From Acidobacteriota bacterium (GTDB taxonomy: Bacteria; Acidobacteriota; Thermoanaerobaculia; Multivoradales; Multivoraceae): a stretch of 64,000 nucleotides of DNA. The stretch is taken from contig QQVD01000029.1 of assembly GCA_003388555.1 (NCBI GenBank), positions 62,001-126,000 on the forward strand, given 5' to 3'. Below, one piece after another: positions 53,601 to 62,659 of this stretch (within the stretch, counting starts at the first letter, position 1; every line of letters starts with the position of its first letter). A model generated the notes under the pieces. The model saw only the letters and a list, made by a program, of their open reading frames with translations, ran no database searches and was not told the origin of the DNA. The translations under genes were made by a program, and so were the position numbers.

Positions 53601-55013
53601 CTACGGCAGCAGGATCCAGCCGATGTCGGCGAACAGCGCCGGCGTCAGGTCGCGCGTCGTCGCCGACTCGAGGTCGGACGAGATGAACGGCTCCATCAGC
53701 AGATTCGGTGACGCGCTGGTGTCCCAGTGCGAGCCGGAGGAGCCTGGCGCCACGGGGTTCGGCGCGTAGAGCCGCACGAAGCCCTGGTTGGTGCCGGCCA
53801 GGAACTCGTCGTCGAGGATCAGCTTGGAGACGCTGTTCCCCTGCGCCGCGTTCTTCATCGCCGTGCCGTCGGCGAGCGAGACGCCGACCGACGGGATCGT
53901 CGCGTCCGGCGTGGCGCCGCCCATGCTCGGCAGGCCCGCGGCGACGTTGTTCACCACGATCACGCCCTTGGCGCCGGCCGCCTGCGCGTTGAGGGTCTTC
54001 ACCACGAAGGCACAGGTGCCGCGGTCGATCAGGGCGATCTTGCCGTTGAGGTTGTTCTGGATCGGCTCGCAGCCGTCAGCCGGAGCGCCGACGCCGTCGT
54101 TCACCACCACCATCTTGCCGGTGGTGCCGCCGCCGCCCTGCAGCGGCGGGCCGTAGCTGGCGGTCTGCGCCTCGTAGCTGCCGGCGATGCTCTTCGGATT
54201 GAGCACCTTCACCGAGGGACGCGGGCCGAGCACGAACGGCGCCTCGGCGGTGACCGCCGATCCGTTCCACACCACGTTGCCGGAGTTCACCGCCGAGAAC
54301 TGGCGCTCGGCGACGGTCATCACGTCCCAGGTCTTGCCCAGCGTCAGGTCGAGGCTGAACTTGGTGTAGATGTCCGGCAGGCCGCCGGCCAGGGTGCCGG
54401 TCGCTTCGTTGGCGAAGTTCGAGAACCCGAGGCCGTGTGCGATCTCGTGCAGCACGACGCTCAGGAAGTCGATGTCGGTGCCCTCGTTGTTGTCGTAGCC
54501 GTAGTACCAGGTGCGGCCCGTCAGGCAGTTCGGATCGTTGTCGTCGATGTCCGAGTTGAAGAACGAGATGATGTCGATCTGACCCGGGTTGAGATCGAAG
54601 CCAGCCAGCGCGTCGGCCAGCGCCGAGTGGTACCAGGTCAGCGGGAACGCCGCGCCCGGGAAGTCACGGAAGATGAAGGTCGCTCCCGCCGCACCCAGCG
54701 TCCCGCCGGTCGACGTGCAGGCGAGCGGCTGGAAGGTGGCGCCGACGAAGACCGTCGCGTTGCTGTCGAGCGTCGCGCCCCACAGCTGCGCCGCCAGGTT
54801 GTAGACGTTGACGCGCTGGGCGCCGATGGTGGTGCCCGGGTTGCCGCCGACCGGCGCGACCGGAGTCGGATCGTTGAGGCCGAAGCCCGGCGGGTCGAGA
54901 TTGACCAGCACGATGTTGGCGGCGCCGAGAGGCGAGGACGCGAGCAGCGTGAGGAACGCCGCGACGACCGCGAGGCGCCGCAGCACCGCGCTCTTCGAGT
55001 TCATCGAGCTCAT
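53601..55013 (-). CDS. Secreted metzincin-like metalloprotease with inserted PA domain (470 aa)
   Basis: Signal peptide 1-33 (ending PLGAA). The zinc site VVLHEIAHGLGFSNF gives H-E-x-x-H-x-x-G, a metzincin type motif (about residue 185). A PA (protease-associated) domain follows at about 270-395 with NNLNGKIALIDRGTCAFV and AAGAKGVIVVNN. The chain returns to a short catalytic tail with SHWDTSASPNLLMEPF. Likely an extracellular peptidase. ATG 55013 overlaps the stop of the preceding gene (TGATG); GTG 55016 is the alternative. Confidence 0.85.
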   Translation of the reverse strand: MSSMNSKSAVLRRLAVVAAFLTLLASSPLGAANIVLVNLDPPGFGLNDPTPVAPVGGNPGTTIGAQRVNVYNLAAQLWGATLDSNATVFVGATFQPLACTSTGGTLGAAGATFIFRDFPGAAFPLTWYHSALADALAGFDLNPGQIDIISFFNSDIDDNDPNCLTGRTWYYGYDNNEGTDIDFLSVVLHEIAHGLGFSNFANEATGTLAGGLPDIYTKFSLDLTLGKTWDVMTVAERQFSAVNSGNVVWNGSAVTAEAPFVLGPRPSVKVLNPKSIAGSYEAQTASYGPPLQGGGGTTGKMVVVNDGVGAPADGCEPIQNNLNGKIALIDRGTCAFVVKTLNAQAAGAKGVIVVNNVAAGLPSMGGATPDATIPSVGVSLADGTAMKNAAQGNSVSKLILDDEFLAGTNQGFVRLYAPNPVAPGSSGSHWDTSASPNLLMEPFISSDLESATTRDLTPALFADIGWILLP

Positions 55014-55498
55014 CACTGCACCTCCGGCTGCGCCGTCGCCGGGCTCTGGCTGCCCTGCTGCGCGAACGAGAGGGCGCGGTGCGAATCGTCGACGCAGCCG
55101 TACTCGAGGCTGCCGTCCGGGCGCTGGTGCACGACGCTGAAGTCGAGGTGGCCGAGGCCGAGCTCGAGCATCACGGTGCCGTTGGCGAGCGTCTGCTCAC
55201 GGACACTCTGCGGCTGCTCACCACGCTGCGAGCGGGCGCCGAAGAGCTTGCGCATCTCGGCCGAGAGCTTGGCCGCTTCCGCCGGAGTCGGCGGCCGCAT
55301 CTGGCCCGTCACCGGGTCGATCCAGACCTGCATGCCCATCACCTCCATGGGCTGGTAGGACGTCGTTGCGGCGAGGGCGTTCTCCCGCACTTCCTCGAGC
55401 TGCTGCGATGGCGTCTGCTGAGACTGCGTCTGCCCCCAAGCGGCGCCGGCGAGAGCCAGGCCGAGGACGACGCAGCACACGAGCGATCGTCTTCTCAT
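55013..55498 (-). CDS. Hypothetical exported protein upstream of the metalloprotease (161 aa)
   Basis: Signal peptide 1-22 (ending AAWGQ), Gln-rich linker, then a segment MQVWIDPVTGQMRPPTPAEA and a short beta region (TVMLELGLGHLDFSVVHQRPDGS), ending YGCVDDSHRAL. Similar small proteins with the phrase V-x-V-D-P-x-T-G-x-x-R-x-P-T-x-E-E are common in acidobacterial secretomes, often beside secreted peptidases (my recollection). Strong Shine-Dalgarno GAGGG. Translationally coupled to the protease, so it may be an inhibitor or chaperone; this is inference. Confidence 0.75.
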   Translation of the reverse strand: MRRRSLVCCVVLGLALAGAAWGQTQSQQTPSQQLEEVRENALAATTSYQPMEVMGMQVWIDPVTGQMRPPTPAEAAKLSAEMRKLFGARSQRGEQPQSVREQTLANGTVMLELGLGHLDFSVVHQRPDGSLEYGCVDDSHRALSFAQQGSQSPATAQPEVQ

Positions 55499-55841
55499 CG
55501 AAGTTTCCCTCCTGGTCGATGAGCGCTCGCCACTCGGCCGGAAGGGCGAGTCGGTGGATCTGTCCCTCCTGCGTCGTGCAGCCGGCCGGAGCGGGAAGAA
55601 GCAGATCACACCCGAGGCCAAATTCGTGTCGGATCGCGTCGGGTATCCCGGCACGACCGACTCGCGAAGCGACCACCCCGAAAAGATGCCGTGGGCTCGG
55701 TCCATAGGGACTGGCGCACGCCCCCCGTCGCAGCGCGATGCCCGATCGGCGTCGACGATCCGACCTTCCGGCTCGAGAGGGCCGCATCAGCTTGGGTGTC
55801 GCCGGGGGCCCGAGCCGTACATCGCGCCTCGTCGCGTCGCA
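55499..55841. other. 343-bp gap
   Basis: Between two genes of the same (minus) strand. I see the Shine-Dalgarno of the 161 aa protein gene at 55505-55511 and no convincing promoter, terminator, repeat or small gene in the rest. Confidence 0.4.
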
Positions 55842-57035
55842 TCAGGGCTCCCTTCTCAGCTCGCACTCGTCGACCGGCTTCCAGCTCTGGGCCGGATGGA
55901 TCTCCCACCAACCGTGCCCGCGGTCGTAGCGCAGCTGGCCGACGACCTCGTAGAAGCGGCCGTGACGAGGCGGCTCGCCGGTCTGGAAGCCCGGGGTGAT
56001 CTCGCAGTGCAGTGTCGCACTACGACCGTCTCCCGGGAAGGCGGCATCGTGCACGCCGCCGGCGCTCTCGAAAGCCGAGGCGTAGGAGTTCTCGCAGAGC
56101 TGCAGGTCGAAACAGTAGTCGCCGTCCTCGTGGCAGTAGGGCACCGAGGTCACCTTGCCGTGCACCGTCAGACGTGGCCCTCGGATCCAGCCGAAGGCGG
56201 TGAACGGCCAGACGTGCTCGCGCACCCACTTCCAGGGCGAGAAGAAGAGCCCGTCGGCGCACGGCCAGCGGCCTGCGGTGCGTACCGGTGCCTCGATCAC
56301 GGCACCGACGGCATTGGTGGGACGGATCTCGATCGCTTCGTCGTCCTCGAACCAGTCGTCGCACTCGAAGGTGACGCGCAGAATGCCGCGCGGTGGCACT
56401 TTCTCACCGGCGTCGAAACGAACGTGCGCGCTCGTCTCGTCGGGCACCGCCTGGTCGGCGATCCGCCGTCCACCATGCTCGACTCGCACGTGCAGCAGGT
56501 CCGGCTCGTCACCACTGGTCAGATCGGTGTCGAGGAACAGGTCGTGCACGTCCTCACCGGTCTCGTTGCGCAGCCGGAACGACCACTTCTGCAACCTGGA
56601 GCCCGGTCGTAGACGCACCCCACCGCGGGGAAGGTCGACGACGCGGTGCCACTTGTCGGGACTGCTGCCGAGGCCCTCGATGGCCGCCCCCTGGTCGTTG
56701 GTCGGCGTGACCTCGAGGCGTTCGTCGCTCTCGAACGGCCCGTCGCACGCCAGCTCGAGATCGAAGCGCGCCCCGACCGGAATCGGAGGCCGGAGGCTCA
56801 GATGGGCGCTGGTGTCGGAGTGCCCCCCCAGCGAGCCGACGGTGCTGCCGCCCCAGATCACCTTCACCGTGTTGATGTCGGGATCGATGCCGTTGGTCAG
56901 GTCGGTGTCGAGATGGAGGTCGTGGATCGGCTCGCCGGTCCTGTTGACACAGCGGTAGACCCAGTGGGCGAGACGACCACCGGGCCGCACCCGCACCGGT
57001 CCTCCGTGCAGGACGAGGGTGTTCGGGTCGGGCAT
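55842..57035 (-). CDS. Tandem-domain protein of unknown function (397 aa)
   Basis: No signal peptide. Two homologous beta domains of about 110-120 residues: first HGGPVRVRPGGRLAHWVYRC to TPTNDQGAAIEG, second PRGGVRLRPGSRLQKWSFRL to RPTNAVGAVIEAP. Shared elements are IHDLHLDTDLTNG/VHDLFLDTDLTSG, TSAH and the acidic F-E-x-D-[DE]. The C-terminal 130 residues are separate and Cys-containing (SVPYCHEDGDYCFDLQLCE). Shine-Dalgarno GGAGAGGAGG. It follows the 1271 aa protein gene by 28 bp, so the two form an operon. Confidence 0.75.
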   Translation of the reverse strand: MPDPNTLVLHGGPVRVRPGGRLAHWVYRCVNRTGEPIHDLHLDTDLTNGIDPDINTVKVIWGGSTVGSLGGHSDTSAHLSLRPPIPVGARFDLELACDGPFESDERLEVTPTNDQGAAIEGLGSSPDKWHRVVDLPRGGVRLRPGSRLQKWSFRLRNETGEDVHDLFLDTDLTSGDEPDLLHVRVEHGGRRIADQAVPDETSAHVRFDAGEKVPPRGILRVTFECDDWFEDDEAIEIRPTNAVGAVIEAPVRTAGRWPCADGLFFSPWKWVREHVWPFTAFGWIRGPRLTVHGKVTSVPYCHEDGDYCFDLQLCENSYASAFESAGGVHDAAFPGDGRSATLHCEITPGFQTGEPPRHGRFYEVVGQLRYDRGHGWWEIHPAQSWKPVDECELRREP

Positions 57036-57063
57036 GGCTGGCCTCCTCTCCGGTGGTCTGCGT

Positions 57064-60000
57064 TCAGGGCGGTGGCGGCTTCGTCTTGTAGAGGTCGGCG
57101 ATGCCGTAGTTCTTGTTCGTCCCGAGTCTGGCCGGCAGCTTCTTGTTCGCGATCAGAGTGGCCTGCGGGTCGGTCGGCGGCGTCGTGATCCAGGCCTTGA
57201 ACTGGTTCTGCCCGTTCGCCTGCTCGGTCTTCATCGCGTCGACATCCGCCACGGCGATGCCGATGTCCTGGGTCATGTGCACCCGGACCTGCGCGTCGCT
57301 GAGGAACGCGACGTCCTTCCCGTAGGCCTCTTCCTCGAACCGGATCATCGCGTGGAAGTCCGCCGGGTGGGGTATCTGGTGCTGCTTGAACTGCCTGACG
57401 TGCTCGAGCTCATGGTGCACGACCAGCAGCGCTGCGGCGCGCATCGACGCCATCGCATCGTCCGGGTGAACCTGCTGCTTCACGACCAGATCCGTGTAGC
57501 TGTCGAGGAACCACTCGACGTTGAAGTAGATGTGCTGGGCGCTGTTGGTCCAGGCCGCGAACATCGCCGGATTCCCTCCGAACTCCTTGGCGTTGTCGTG
57601 ATGGCGCAGAGGGATCAACCGGGCCCCCTGGAGTCCCAGGCCGACTGCCTTGAGGTCACCCTCGATCATCCAGAAGAGCAGGAGCTCCGTCGGCCGGAGG
57701 GAGCCGAAACCGGAAAGCACCGATCCGATCGCGCCAGTCCCCGGACCCAGGAAGGCCGTCGGGCCACCGGCCGCCAACGCGGCGGCGGATGCGCCGAGCA
57801 GCGCCGGCGAAACTGCCGCCGCCTCGTCGCTGTAGGCGAGCTCGCGCGATCCCACCGTCGGCGCGGCCAGACCGCCACCGGCGGATCCTGCGGAACCCGC
57901 CGCGGCGAAGATCGGCGGCGGCAGCTCGGTGACCGAGCTGCCGCGACTTCCACCGCTTGCACCGCCTCCAGCGCCGGCCAGCGTGCTGCCGTCGTTCGCC
58001 GAGACACCGCGCCGGTCGAGGTCCCGTCCCTGGTTGATGCGGGCGCCCTCGCCGGAGATGCCTGCTTTCGAGCCTACGGCCGAGCCACCGCTGCTGGCGC
58101 CGCTGCCGCCCGCCGCGCCGGCGACCTTCATGGTCTTCCACATGTCGGCGGCGGCCTTACCCATCTCGGTCGCCTGCGCAGTTGCCGCCTTGAAGTTCTC
58201 GCTGGCGATCTGGCCGGCCGCGGTCGCCGCGTCCAGGGTGCCGCTGCTCGCCGCCTGGGCGGTGGCCTGGGTGCCGGCGAGACCGCTCATGTCGCGGAAC
58301 ATGCTGCCGCTGGCGATCGCTCCGAGCACCGCCGAGAGCCCGGCGGGATCGGGCAGCGCCGTCGGGCTCATCAGGCTCAGCACCGGGCCGCTGAGCTGAC
58401 CGGGGGTGAGGTTCTCCGCCGTGGCCCGGGTACCCGTCCCCACCGGTGCGATCTCCGGCGGCGTCAGCGGGATCGGGCTGTCCTGCCAGTTCCAGAAGCG
58501 GGTGATGTCGAGCTTCTCGGCGGAGTTGGAGCGACCCAGAACCGCTTCCGCGAAGACACCGCCGGTGGGGATCGGCACCTGCCGCACGTTCTGCTGCCCG
58601 AAGTCGACGCCGCGATCTTCGAGCAGCTCCGCCCAGGTCTGACCATCCACCAGTCCCGAGGCGGAGTCGCTCCCGGCCGGGGCTCGCAAGACGAGGTAGT
58701 TGCCGGCGACGGCGATGGGTCTGGGCTCCACCTGGTCGACCAGGGGCTCGCCGAGCCACGAGACTCCCGACAGCAGCAGCACCAGCGATGCGGTGTCGAG
58801 GTTCCCGAACACGGCCTGCGTGTAGTAGGCGCGGTTCGCCTGCAGATGGGCCAGCAGCTCGGCTCTGCGGTCGGCTGCGTCGCCGGAGAAGAAGGCCACC
58901 TTCTGCATCCGCTCGCCCTCGGCGAGCGCGAGCGGCACCTCGGCGATCGAGCGCCGGCCCTCCGACTCGTAGCGCAGGATCAGGGTGCCTTCACTCGGCC
59001 CGGGCCCTCCGGCCTCCGCGCCGGCCCGTGCCACCAGGATGCTTTCGATCGAGCGCAGCGGCAACCCCTCGGCCAGATCCACCTGATCGGTGGCCGGCGG
59101 CACCATGAAGGTCTTCTCGGCTGCCGGCGCCCCCGGCTGATCGATACGCACCCGCTCCACCGCCACGTCCTCGAACCCGACCGACACCAGCCTCGCGTCC
59201 CCCGGCAGGATCTCGGCCACCGGGCCGGGACGGACGGCGGAGAACCGCCGAACTGCGGGAGCAGTCAGAACGCCCGGTTCGGGCTGCGGTTCCGTGGTCC
59301 CGCCGGTGACACCAGTTGACGTCCCAGCGCCTGACGTCCCAGACGTGGCGACTCGACGCGCCAGGAGTCCGGCGCCGCCGACTCCGGCAAGGCTCGTCGC
59401 AGCCACCAGCGTCCCGACGTGGATCGGCAGCTCCACCCGCACGCCGGAGCGGATCTCGACTCGGCCACGCTCGTCGAGAAGCAGCTCCAGCGCCCGCTCG
59501 GTCAGCGCCGCGCGCAGCAGCTGGGCGCGAAAACGAGCCACCAGGCCGGCGCCGCCCTCGCCGGCGAAGTCGAGCAGCTCGAACGGCAGGAACAGGACCC
59601 GCTCGAACTGATGCAGCTGGGTCGCGACACGGTAGACCTGGACCACCTCGTAGTACTGCACCGTGAGAGCGTGCATGTGGTTGTAGTTCGCCACGATGCG
59701 GGTGCTGACCTCTTCGTGCTCGGACTGCGAGACCTCGCGCACTGCCGAGGCGCGTCGATTGCGCACCGAGGTGGCGTGCTGTTCGGTGCGGTCGTTGACT
59801 CGCTGCGTCATCTCGGAGAGCACCGAGCGACTGCCGACGGACCAGGAGGTGCTCTGGGCGCGGGATTCCGTCTCGGATTCCTGACTCGCCTTCGAGCCGC
59901 CGAGCGAGAAACCGAGTGCACCGGTGAGCTTGCCGATCCCGCCGGCGAGGCCGCCGCCGAGGCTGCCCGCTACCGTCTTCCCCTTGCTGGTCGACTTCGC

Positions 60001-60879
60001 CCAGCCGGTGGTCATCGAACCACCCGACTGCATCTCGTCGGCGACCGCGTTCTGCACCTCGCTGACCGCTCGCGAGTGGTCCATCGCGTTGTCGAGACGC
60101 TCCAGCTCGTCGATGCTCTCGGTGACCGCGGCGCGGGTACGCCGAGCCCAGTCGACGACGGCGATCCTCGTGGCCTCGCCCGGCGCCAGAGCCAACGAGT
60201 GCACCATGTGCCCGAGGGTGACGCCGCGGGCGAACCACGACTGCGAGTAGGTGGCCAGCGCGCCCACCGCAGGACTGCCGAAGCCGATCGGCGAGTCGGC
60301 GAGACGGCCCAGCGAGAGCGGTCCGTCGAGGGGCGTCAGACCGGTGTGCTCAGCGCTCCCGAGCATCACCAGCGCGTCGTAGTAGACCCGCTCGGTCGGG
60401 TACTCCCCGAACCGAGGCCGCAGCTCCTCGGCCGTATCGTCGAAGCCGGACTCGTCGACCCCACCTGCCGCGACGTTGACCATCCGCCGCGCCAGCTGTC
60501 GCTGCGGCCAGAGTGCGAAGGCACGCAGGTTCCCGGCTGGCAGGGCCTCTTCGAGGGCGACTGCCTGCTCCTCCGACAGGCCTCGCAGGCTGCCGAGCGG
60601 GAGCTCGCCGATCCGGTCGAGCGCGATCTCATCGTGCGCGTCGAGGAGCAGATCTCCGGCCACCGCGTCGAGCCGTGAGTCCGCGGCCCCGATCGCGGCG
60701 GCAGCCTGTGCGAACAGGCGAGACGACCCCAGATCGAAGATCGTCTCGATTCCCACGGCAGCCAGGGCCGTGACCGCCTCGTCGCGGACGCCGAGCAGCG
60801 AAGCGACGGGCTGCCTCAGCATCTCGCGCAGAGGAAGCTGATCGTGTGGTGCCACCAGGTGGCGGGAGAACTCCGACAT
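57064..60879 (-). CDS. Large multidomain protein with C-terminal zincin-like domain (1271 aa)
   Basis: No signal peptide. Residues about 20-135 hold two helix-hairpin-helix-like repeats (LLGVRDEAVTALAAVGI, LRGLSEEQAVALEEAL). Residues about 200-270 contain YSQSWFARGVTLGHMVHSLAL and PGEATRIAVVDWARRTRAA. A coiled-coil region (about 275-450), split by a Gly-rich stretch (SLGGGLAGGIGKLTGALGF), ends with NYNHMHALTVQYYEVV. A hydrophobic stretch near 500 and a Gly/Ala/Ser-rich linker (about 870-1010) follow. The C-terminus has VVHHELEHVRQF (HExxH about 1156-1160) and FEEEAYGKD, as in gluzincins. Shine-Dalgarno GGAGGG. Function unknown; related large proteins with the coiled-coil part exist in other phyla by my recollection. 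Confidence 0.78.
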   Translation of the reverse strand: MSEFSRHLVAPHDQLPLREMLRQPVASLLGVRDEAVTALAAVGIETIFDLGSSRLFAQAAAAIGAADSRLDAVAGDLLLDAHDEIALDRIGELPLGSLRGLSEEQAVALEEALPAGNLRAFALWPQRQLARRMVNVAAGGVDESGFDDTAEELRPRFGEYPTERVYYDALVMLGSAEHTGLTPLDGPLSLGRLADSPIGFGSPAVGALATYSQSWFARGVTLGHMVHSLALAPGEATRIAVVDWARRTRAAVTESIDELERLDNAMDHSRAVSEVQNAVADEMQSGGSMTTGWAKSTSKGKTVAGSLGGGLAGGIGKLTGALGFSLGGSKASQESETESRAQSTSWSVGSRSVLSEMTQRVNDRTEQHATSVRNRRASAVREVSQSEHEEVSTRIVANYNHMHALTVQYYEVVQVYRVATQLHQFERVLFLPFELLDFAGEGGAGLVARFRAQLLRAALTERALELLLDERGRVEIRSGVRVELPIHVGTLVAATSLAGVGGAGLLARRVATSGTSGAGTSTGVTGGTTEPQPEPGVLTAPAVRRFSAVRPGPVAEILPGDARLVSVGFEDVAVERVRIDQPGAPAAEKTFMVPPATDQVDLAEGLPLRSIESILVARAGAEAGGPGPSEGTLILRYESEGRRSIAEVPLALAEGERMQKVAFFSGDAADRRAELLAHLQANRAYYTQAVFGNLDTASLVLLLSGVSWLGEPLVDQVEPRPIAVAGNYLVLRAPAGSDSASGLVDGQTWAELLEDRGVDFGQQNVRQVPIPTGGVFAEAVLGRSNSAEKLDITRFWNWQDSPIPLTPPEIAPVGTGTRATAENLTPGQLSGPVLSLMSPTALPDPAGLSAVLGAIASGSMFRDMSGLAGTQATAQAASSGTLDAATAAGQIASENFKAATAQATEMGKAAADMWKTMKVAGAAGGSGASSGGSAVGSKAGISGEGARINQGRDLDRRGVSANDGSTLAGAGGGASGGSRGSSVTELPPPIFAAAGSAGSAGGGLAAPTVGSRELAYSDEAAAVSPALLGASAAALAAGGPTAFLGPGTGAIGSVLSGFGSLRPTELLLFWMIEGDLKAVGLGLQGARLIPLRHHDNAKEFGGNPAMFAAWTNSAQHIYFNVEWFLDSYTDLVVKQQVHPDDAMASMRAAALLVVHHELEHVRQFKQHQIPHPADFHAMIRFEEEAYGKDVAFLSDAQVRVHMTQDIGIAVADVDAMKTEQANGQNQFKAWITTPPTDPQATLIANKKLPARLGTNKNYGIADLYKTKPPPP

Positions 60880-61157
60880 CGCGACCCTCCTCTCGGCGGA
60901 AGTGCCGAGCCCCAGCGAGGCGAGCTCTGACCGTGCAACGACAAACGGCAGCGACTGCGGACGCGATCTCAGCGGGCAGGGCGGACCAACCCGGCCGGTG
61001 CGGGCCGGGAGCAGGTTCCCGATCGGAAACCACCCTGCGCGACCCTCTCGGCGGCGCACCTCGGAGCGTGCGGGCCGGGCGTCGCCACATCCTCCGCGGC
61101 CGCCGCGACGAAAGCCCGCACGATCCGCTAGCCTCGACGGCGTTTCCAGGACCCGAG

Positions 61158-62333
61158 ATGCATCCGAAGAAGCAATCCGTCCAGCTGCTGCCGAGACTGC
61201 TGACCGTGGCCCTCGCGGCCGCGCTGTGGCTGCCGGCCGCGGCGTCGGCCCACGCGGTCGGCGAGGACTACGTCTTCTTCAACTTCCGCGAGAGCTCGCT
61301 CGACGGCCTGTTCGAGGTCCACTTCGACGAGCTGCGCGAGGAGCTCGGTCTCGATCTGCCGGAGGACGAGGAGGCGGCGCGGCAGCAGCTGCGTGCGAGC
61401 GCCGAGCGGGTGCAACGCTTCATCCTCGACAACTTCTCGATCGGCCCGGTCGGCGGTGAGCCCTATGCGCTGCGCTTCACCGGCACCGACCTGATCTCGC
61501 TGCCCCAGGGCACGTTCGCGCAGTACAGGTTCGAGGCCGACACAGGTCCGCTGCCCGACCAGCTCGCGGTGAGCCACCGCATGTTCCACGGCGACGACCG
61601 CCTGCACCGCGGCCTGCTGCTGATCGAGTACAACCAGAAGACCGAGACCACCTACCCCGGCGAGTACACCGCCATGGTGTTCGGGCCGAGCAATCCGGAG
61701 CAGGTGCTCGATCTCACCGACGTGCCCGGGCTCATCCCGCCGCGCGACATGGTGTGGCAGGGCGTGCTGCACATCTGGATCGGCATCGATCACATCCTCT
61801 TCCTGCTCGCCCTGCTGCTGCCCACCGTGCTGCGTCGCGAGGAGAACCGCTGGCAGCCGGTGGAGCGCTTCTCACAGGCGCTGTGGAACCTGCTCAAGAT
61901 CGTCACGGTCTTCACCATCGCCCATTCGGTGACGCTGCTGCTGGCGGCTCTCGGCTACATCGATCTGCCCTCGCGCCTCGTCGAGTCGGTGATCGCGCTG
62001 TCGATCGTGCTGGTGGCGGTCAACAACATCACCGGCACCGTGCGCGACGGGTCGCTGACCATCGTCCTGGTGCTCGGCCTCTTCCACGGCCTCGGCTTCG
62101 CCTCGGTGATGGGCCACCTGCCCTTCCGCGTCGTCGACCTGCTGAGGAGCGTGGTGGCGTTCAACATCGGCGTCGAGCTCGGCCAGATCGCCATCGTGCT
62201 GGTGATCTTCCCGATCCTCTACCTGCTGCGCGAGCGAGATCTCTACCGGCCCCTCGTGCTGCAGGGCGCCTCGGCGGTCCTCATCCTGATCGCCGGCTGG
62301 TGGTTCGTGCAGCGTGCCTTCGCGCTGGGCTGA
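61158..62333 (+). CDS. HupE/UreJ-family membrane protein with exported N-terminal domain (391 aa)
   Basis: Signal peptide 1-32 (ending ASAHA), an extracytoplasmic beta domain to about residue 190 (DYVFFNFRESSLDGLFEVHF), then six or so transmembrane helices. These carry the family motifs GIDHILFLLALLLP and TIAHSVTLLLAALG, with LFHGLGFASV later. His and Asp residues in these helices resemble the metal-binding pattern of HupE/UreJ nickel or cobalt permeases, so metal transport is a reasonable guess. A -10-like TAGCCT lies at 61129, with AGGA before the ATG. Confidence 0.85.
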   Translation: MHPKKQSVQLLPRLLTVALAAALWLPAAASAHAVGEDYVFFNFRESSLDGLFEVHFDELREELGLDLPEDEEAARQQLRASAERVQRFILDNFSIGPVGGEPYALRFTGTDLISLPQGTFAQYRFEADTGPLPDQLAVSHRMFHGDDRLHRGLLLIEYNQKTETTYPGEYTAMVFGPSNPEQVLDLTDVPGLIPPRDMVWQGVLHIWIGIDHILFLLALLLPTVLRREENRWQPVERFSQALWNLLKIVTVFTIAHSVTLLLAALGYIDLPSRLVESVIALSIVLVAVNNITGTVRDGSLTIVLVLGLFHGLGFASVMGHLPFRVVDLLRSVVAFNIGVELGQIAIVLVIFPILYLLRERDLYRPLVLQGASAVLILIAGWWFVQRAFALG

Positions 62334-62383
62334 GCAGCGGCAGGAATCGCGTTCCCACGCTTCGACGACCGGAGGCACCGCAT

Positions 62384-62659
62384 TTGGCCACCGACATCTC
62401 GACCGCCGAAGAGATCCAGCACGAGATCGTCACTCGGCTCGCCGAGCAGGCCGGCGTGCAGGAAGCCGAAGTCGACGTCGACGGCAACCTGTTCACCAGT
62501 GGCCTGGTCGACTCGGTCGGCATGATGCGCCTGATCGACGAGCTCGAGGAGCGCCTCGGGGTCGAGGTTCCGCCTCCCGACCTGGTGCCGGAGAACTTCC
62601 GCACCGTCGCCGTCATGGCCGGCTACCTCGCCGGCTTGCGCGCCTCGTCCGTCGCCTGA
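62384..62659 (+). CDS. Acyl carrier protein (91 aa)
   Basis: Four-helix carrier protein. The phosphopantetheine attachment Ser44 lies in SGLVDSVGMMRLIDELEE, and the third-helix region is PENFRTVAVMAGYL. The motif DSV replaces the DSL of fatty-acid ACPs, as in specialised carriers of D-alanyl or secondary-metabolite systems. The start is TTG with GGAGG 8 nt upstream, 50 bp after the HupE-like gene. The 3' end overlaps the convergent adenylation gene by 37 bp. Confidence 0.9.
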   Translation: MATDISTAEEIQHEIVTRLAEQAGVQEAEVDVDGNLFTSGLVDSVGMMRLIDELEERLGVEVPPPDLVPENFRTVAVMAGYLAGLRASSVA

